A DNA stretch of 64,000 nucleotides from the NCBI RefSeq assembly GCF_019656055.1, contig NZ_BPKY01000006.1, positions 223,812 through 287,811 of the forward strand, written 5' to 3'. The notes under the pieces are model-generated. The model was not told the DNA's origin. It did not search any database and saw only the letters and a list, made by a program, of their open reading frames with translations. How positions within the stretch are numbered: the first letter of the stretch is position 1; each line of letters opens with the position of its first letter. A program made the translations under genes and the position numbers. Positions 60,668-64,000 of this stretch are shown here, one piece after another. This DNA comes from Leuconostoc miyukkimchii. Its GTDB lineage: Bacteria > Bacillota > Bacilli > Lactobacillales > Lactobacillaceae.

Positions 60668-60694
60668 AAAAAACCTGATAAATACAGGCTTTTC
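60664..60694 (-). terminator. serS terminator
   Basis: AAAGCCTG / CAGGTTT (one bulged G), seven-base loop, seven T. Confidence 0.7.
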
Positions 60695-60698
60695 AATA

Positions 60699-62009
60699 TT
60701 AATAATGTGGTGTTGCCACTAATTTTTCTTGTCCACCCATATATGGTTGCAACACTTCTGGAATTGTCACTGAACCATCTTCATTTTGATAGTTTTCCAA
60801 AATTGCTGCGACCGTACGACCCACTGCTAAACCTGATCCATTCAATGTATGTACCAATTGTAATTTATTATTATCATCACGGTAGGTAATATGCATTCGA
60901 CGTGCTTGAAAATCTTCAGTGTTTGAAACAGAAGAAATCTCACGATACAAGTTTTGTTGTGGCATCCAAACTTCTACATCATATGTTTTAGCAGCTGAAA
61001 ACCCCATATCGCCAGTCGATAACATGATAACATGGTATGGTAATCCTAGTTTTTGCAAAATATTCTCTGCATTGTTTGTCATACTTTCTAGTTCTTTGTA
61101 AGATTGTTCAGGCTTTGTAAACTTGACCATTTCTACCTTATTAAATTGATGCAAACGAATTAATCCACGTGTATCTTTACCCGCTGCACCGGCTTCCTTT
61201 CGAAACGAAGGTGATAGTGCGGTAAATTTAATTGGTAATTGATCAGAAGGTATCGTTTCACCTGAATAATAATTAGTCAGAGGAACTTCTGCTGTTGGAA
61301 TATAGGTTTGATCTAGTCCCTCGACACGGTAAGCATCTTCTTGAAATTTAGGATATTGCCCTGTACCAAACATAGCTGAATCATTAACTACAATTGGCGT
61401 AATCATTTCGGTGTAGCCTTCTTTTCTATGTTCATCCAACATAAAATTATATACAGCCCGTTCTAATCTTGCACCGTCTCCAACATAATATAAGAAACGT
61501 GCACCAGAAACCTTAGCTCCTCGTTCAAAATCCAAAATACCTAAAGCTTCCCCAACATCATAATGCGCTTTCAACCATTCGGGACTTTCTAGTAAAGCGT
61601 GCGGCCTTGATTGATAATTTTCTGGTTCCCACACCCGTTGTTCAACATTGGCCGCCTCATCAGTGCCTACAGGTACATCAGGTGCTGCTAAATTAGGGAA
61701 ATGTGCTGCTAGATTTTGTACTTGATCATCTAACTCTGTTTGTCGTAGATCCAACGCTTTTATTTTGGCACTAACTTTTTGCATCGCTGCAATAGCATCA
61801 CTTGCATCTTCTTTATTGCGTTTAGCATAGGCAATTTTATCAGAGGCAGCATTTCTATCAGCTTTCAAATTTTCAACACTTTGTATAGTGTCACGTCGTT
61901 CCTTATCTAAAGTCAATAATTCGGTTAATTTATCTGGCGAAACACCACGATTCTGTAATCTTTGTTCTGCTTCCAAAACATTTTTACGTAAATACTTTAT
62001 GTCCAACAT
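60699..62009 (-). CDS. serS: Serine-tRNA ligase
   Basis: 436 residues, class II synthetase. The N-terminal coiled-coil arm (about 25-105) grips the tRNA-Ser variable arm. Motif 2 appears as [20 protein letters not shown] and motif 3 as [13 protein letters not shown]. Controlled by the T-box upstream. Confidence 0.98.
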   Translation of the reverse strand: MLDIKYLRKNVLEAEQRLQNRGVSPDKLTELLTLDKERRDTIQSVENLKADRNAASDKIAYAKRNKEDASDAIAAMQKVSAKIKALDLRQTELDDQVQNLAAHFPNLAAPDVPVGTDEAANVEQRVWEPENYQSRPHALLESPEWLKAHYDVGEALGILDFERGAKVSGARFLYYVGDGARLERAVYNFMLDEHRKEGYTEMITPIVVNDSAMFGTGQYPKFQEDAYRVEGLDQTYIPTAEVPLTNYYSGETIPSDQLPIKFTALSPSFRKEAGAAGKDTRGLIRLHQFNKVEMVKFTKPEQSYKELESMTNNAENILQKLGLPYHVIMLSTGDMGFSAAKTYDVEVWMPQQNLYREISSVSNTEDFQARRMHITYRDDNNKLQLVHTLNGSGLAVGRTVAAILENYQNEDGSVTIPEVLQPYMGGQEKLVATPHY

Positions 62010-62042
62010 GTCAAATTCTCCTCCACTGTAATATATCTAATT

Positions 62043-62266
62043 TTAAAAAGCAAAAGCGCGTTTTCATCCCATCCAAAAGGATAAGGGACGAAAACGCGCT
62101 TCCGTGGTACCACCCAGATTTTATGCACAAACGTGCATAACACTCTTATCTGATAACGGTGACAACCGAGTAGCATTACCCACTAACGTGACTTACTGGA
62201 ATTTCAACCTATTGCTTTTCATCTAACCAGCAATTTTCTAAAATGGTCTACTTATGGTAAGTTGAT
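62043..62266 (-). promoter_or_regulatory. T-box riboswitch of serS
   Basis: The conserved T-box core is at 62101-62116 (minus strand, TGGGTGGTACCACGGA). It is followed by a terminator with an 11-bp stem AGCGCGTTTTC (62100-62090 with 62065-62055) and a T-rich end. Uncharged tRNA-Ser would stabilise the antiterminator. A TCC at 62200-62198 is a plausible specifier, matching tRNA-Ser(GGA) in the same window, but stem I was not fully resolved. Confidence 0.92.
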
Positions 62267-62272
62267 ACTATT

Positions 62273-62301
62273 ATTGTATCTGATAGGTTTATAAAAGGCA
62301 A
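62273..62301 (-). promoter_or_regulatory. serS promoter
   Basis: TTGCCT (62296-62301), 17-base spacer, TACAAT (62273-62278), directly before the T-box leader. Confidence 0.8.
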
Positions 62302-62355
62302 GCTTTAAACGGCGAGAATCAACGGTCGCCAACCCACCCTCAGCTACTTGAACAC

Positions 62356-62385
62356 AAAAAAAGCAAGTCTCCCTAGAAACTTGCT
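62356..62385 (-). terminator. Terminator of the rRNA-tRNA operon
   Basis: AGCAAGT / ACTTGCT stem and T-run on the minus strand, ten bases after tRNA-Ile. Confidence 0.85.
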
Positions 62386-62395
62386 CCCTAACTTA

Positions 62396-62469
62396 TGGGC
62401 CTGACAGGACTCGAACCTGTGACCCCTGCGTTATCAACACAGTGCTCTAACCAACTGAGCTACAGGCCC
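62396..62469 (-). tRNA. tRNA-Ile (anticodon GAT)
   Basis: Anticodon stem-loop CTGTG-TTGATAA-CGCAG; acceptor GGGCCTG pairs with CAGGCCC. Last tRNA of the cluster. No encoded CCA. Confidence 0.95.
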
Positions 62470-62520
62470 CTCTTCCTTATATCTCACTTACCACGACACT
62501 TGGGTTAGGAAATATAAAAA

Positions 62521-62591
<71 letters not shown>

Positions 62592-62632
62592 ATCACTGCT
62601 CTACTGCCGATGACCTCTGCTGATATCATCTA

Positions 62633-62705
62633 TGGCGCTGGACGGAATCGAACCGCCGACACTACGAGCTTCAATCGTATGCTCTACCAACTGAGCTACA
62701 GCGCC
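62633..62705 (-). tRNA. tRNA-Phe (anticodon GAA)
   Basis: Anticodon stem-loop TACGA-TTGAAGC-TCGTA; acceptor GGCGCTG pairs with CAGCGCC. Confidence 0.95.
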
Positions 62706-62733
62706 ATCTTAGTCCCGCCTCAGCGTTACTATA

Positions 62734-62807
62734 CGGTCACAGCGGGGCTCGAACCCGCGATCTCCTGCGTGACAGGCAGGCGTCCTAACCAACTAGACCA
62801 TGCGACC
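62734..62807 (-). tRNA. tRNA-Asp (anticodon GTC)
   Basis: Anticodon stem-loop CCTGC-CTGTCAC-GCAGG; acceptor GGTCGCA pairs with TGTGACC (one G-U); discriminator G. Confidence 0.95.
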
Positions 62808-62809
62808 AA

Positions 62810-62883
<74 letters not shown>

Positions 62884-62911
62884 ATAATATTATTCAGGTA
62901 TCTCTACCTTA

Positions 62912-63001
62912 AGGAGAATGTGGGATTCGAACCCACGCGCCGATTTCTCGACCTGACGGTTTTCAAGACCGTTCCCTTCAGCCAGACTTGGGTAATTCTC
63001 C
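62912..63001 (-). tRNA. tRNA-Ser (anticodon TGA)
   Basis: 90-base class II tRNA with a long variable arm; anticodon stem-loop ACGGT-CTTGAAA-ACCGT. Confidence 0.95.
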
Positions 63002-63030
63002 ATCATCTCTGCCATGGCAGCCTTACTGCA

Positions 63031-63104
63031 TGGACCTTGTTGGACTCGAACCAACGACCGGACGGTTATGAGCCGTCTGCTCTAACCAACTGAGCTAAAG
63101 GTCC
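63031..63104 (-). tRNA. tRNA-Ile2 (anticodon CAT, probably lysidine-modified)
   Basis: Anticodon stem-loop GACGG-CTCATAA-CCGTC reads CAT. The body (GGACCTTTAGCTCAGTTGG start) matches the AUA-reading isoleucine tRNA of Bacillus-type genomes rather than elongator Met, which is the next tRNA. TilS would convert C34 to lysidine. The assignment rests on recalled similarity. Confidence 0.75.
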
Positions 63105-63117
63105 TATAGCGAGCCTA

Positions 63118-63191
63118 TCGCGGCAGGGGGGATCGAACCCTCGACCTCCCGGGTATGAACCGGACGCTCTAGCCAGCTGAGCTACACCGCG
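63118..63191 (-). tRNA. Elongator tRNA-Met (anticodon CAT)
   Basis: Anticodon stem-loop TCCGG-TTCATAC-CCGGG; the body CGCGGTGTAGCTCAGCTGG is of the elongator-Met type. Confidence 0.88.
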
Positions 63192-63221
63192 ATCTTCGTT
63201 GACAATTTTGACACTTGCCAA

Positions 63222-63295
63222 TCGGGACGACAGGATTCGAACCTGCGACCCCCTGGTCCCAAACCAGGTGCTCTACCAAGCTGAGCTACGTCCCG
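63222..63295 (-). tRNA. tRNA-Pro (anticodon TGG)
   Basis: Anticodon stem-loop CCTGG-TTTGGGA-CCAGG; acceptor CGGGACG pairs with CGTCCCG. Confidence 0.95.
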
Positions 63296-63360
63296 ATAAG
63301 TCCTATCAGAGCACTGCCCCTTTAAACTTAAAAAAAGAGTTTGAATTCCTTCAACCTCTA

Positions 63361-63434
63361 TGCACCTAGCAGGAGTCGAACCTGCAACCTCCTGATTCGT
63401 AGTCAGACGCTCTATCCAATTGCGCTATAGGTGC
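63361..63434 (-). tRNA. tRNA-Arg (anticodon ACG)
   Basis: Anticodon stem-loop TCTGA-CTACGAA-TCAGG. A34 is expected to be deaminated to inosine by TadA so that all three CGU/C/A codons are read. Confidence 0.95.
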
Positions 63435-63439
63435 ATATA

Positions 63440-63523
63440 TGCCGGCGACCGGGATCGAACCGGTACGATATCTCTATCGCAGGATTTTAAGTCCTGTGCG
63501 TCTGCCTATTCCGCCACGCCGGC
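63440..63523 (-). tRNA. tRNA-Leu (anticodon TAA)
   Basis: 84-base class II tRNA; anticodon stem-loop CAGGA-CTTAAAA-TCCTG. Confidence 0.95.
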
Positions 63524-63528
63524 ATACA

Positions 63529-63600
63529 AGCGGAAGACGGGATTCGAACCCGCGACCCCCACCATGGCAAGGTGATGTTCTACCACTGAACTACTTCCGC
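63529..63600 (-). tRNA. tRNA-Gly (anticodon GCC)
   Basis: Anticodon stem-loop TCACC-TTGCCAT-GGTGG; acceptor GCGGAAG pairs with CTTCCGC. Confidence 0.95.
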
Positions 63601-63607
63601 ATAATCA

Positions 63608-63680
63608 TGCCGACTAAAGGACTCGAACCTTCGACCCCCGCTTTACAAGAGCGGTGCTCTACCAACTGAGCTAAGTCGGC
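63608..63680 (-). tRNA. tRNA-Thr (anticodon TGT)
   Basis: Anticodon stem-loop CCGCT-CTTGTAA-AGCGG; acceptor GCCGACT pairs with AGTCGGC. Confidence 0.95.
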
Positions 63681-63721
63681 AGCGCTTTATCCCGACGTGC
63701 CGGGCTTTTGACTTCCGCCAA

Positions 63722-63794
63722 TGGACGCTACAGGGATCGAACCTGTGACCCCCTGCTTGTAAGGCAGGTGCTCTCCCAGCTGAGCTAAGCGTCC
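63722..63794 (-). tRNA. tRNA-Val (anticodon TAC)
   Basis: Anticodon stem-loop CCTGC-CTTACAA-GCAGG; acceptor GGACGCT pairs with AGCGTCC. Confidence 0.95.
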
Positions 63795-63798
63795 ATAA

Positions 63799-63887
63799 TG
63801 GAGAGGAAGGGATTCGAACCCTCGAAACAATTGCTTGCTTACATGGTTTCCAACCATGCTCCTTCGGCCAGACTCGGACACCTCTCC
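63799..63887 (-). tRNA. tRNA-Ser (anticodon GGA)
   Basis: 89-base class II tRNA; anticodon stem-loop CATGG-TTGGAAA-CCATG. First tRNA after the 5S gene; reads UCC/UCU and is the probable ligand of the serS T-box. Confidence 0.95.
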
Positions 63888-63956
63888 CTTATCTTCCGTC
63901 TCTCTTCTTTTCCTTGTTATACCAAAAGTACTCTTCTCAGAGCACTCATTATGTAC

Positions 63957-64000
63957 GGCACCGCATCTTCCTATCCTCGCAGCCAGCGATCCGGCAACTA
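63957..64000 (-). rRNA. rrf: 5S ribosomal RNA, 3' part (runs off the window)
   Basis: On the minus strand the segment TAGTTGCCGGATCGCTGGCT, then GCGAGGATAGGA and GATGCGGTGCC, matches the 3' half of bacterial 5S rRNA. The 5' part, and by the usual order 23S and 16S, lie beyond position 64000. Confidence 0.88.

Overview
The window comes from a low-GC, AT-rich Firmicute, most likely Leuconostoc or a close relative in the Lactobacillaceae. This is inferred from the low GC content, AAGGAGG-type ribosome-binding sites, a T-box in front of serS, the heterolactic-type gene set, class Ib nrdHEIF genes, an energy-coupling-factor (ECF) module beside truA-rplM-rpsI, and a respiration-type NDH-2 next to a polyprenyl synthase. 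Genus is an inference. The region is mostly core housekeeping DNA, largely on the minus strand. I see no insertion sequence, prophage or CRISPR array.

Layout. 1-8.9 kb: rpoC, rpoB, tpiA and a small coiled-coil membrane protein (minus). 9-13.5 kb: a short accessory stretch with a bacteriocin-immunity-like gene, a GNAT acetyltransferase, a small membrane-protein gene broken by an 11-bp tandem duplication, tRNA-Leu, cspA, gpmA, tRNA-Gln, tRNA-Tyr and a PAP2 phosphatase. 13.5-17.5 kb: nrdH-nrdE-nrdI-nrdF. 18-23 kb: a CNNM/CBS protein, a histidine-phosphatase-family protein behind a Tyr-rich upstream ORF, hflX behind a terminator/antiterminator leader, and a DHA2 drug-type exporter. 23.3-30.7 kb: rplM-rpsI, truA, ecfA1-ecfA2-ecfT, and an ndh/polyprenyl synthase cassette on the other strand. 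30.7-44.9 kb: the S10-spc-alpha ribosomal cluster, without rpsN. 44.9-50 kb: potABCD and a CynX-type transporter. 50-53.4 kb: rpsL-rpsG-fusA. 53.6-62 kb: a prepilin peptidase, clpC, prfB, secA and serS. 62.4-64 kb: a 15-tRNA cluster following a 5S rRNA that runs off the window.

The main interest is in RNA leaders and protein chemistry. (1) hflX sits behind a near-textbook attenuator whose terminator stem also contains the Shine-Dalgarno sequence and whose T-tract abuts the ATG. (2) secA has its Shine-Dalgarno sequence and start codon separated by a perfect hairpin, which competes with a second perfect 8-bp pairing. (3) Long stems with G-U pairs compatible only with the transcribed strand lie between rpoB/rpoC, nrdE/nrdI and rplE/rpsH, the last exactly where rpsN is usually found. 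(4) Zinc sites and cysteines have been lost from many core proteins: the second RpoC zinc site, the SecA C-terminal zinc domain, the Adk LID and rpsN, plus conserved cysteines of S11, S12, L14, RpoB and TpiA. All 28 proteins of the ribosomal cluster together contain four cysteines.
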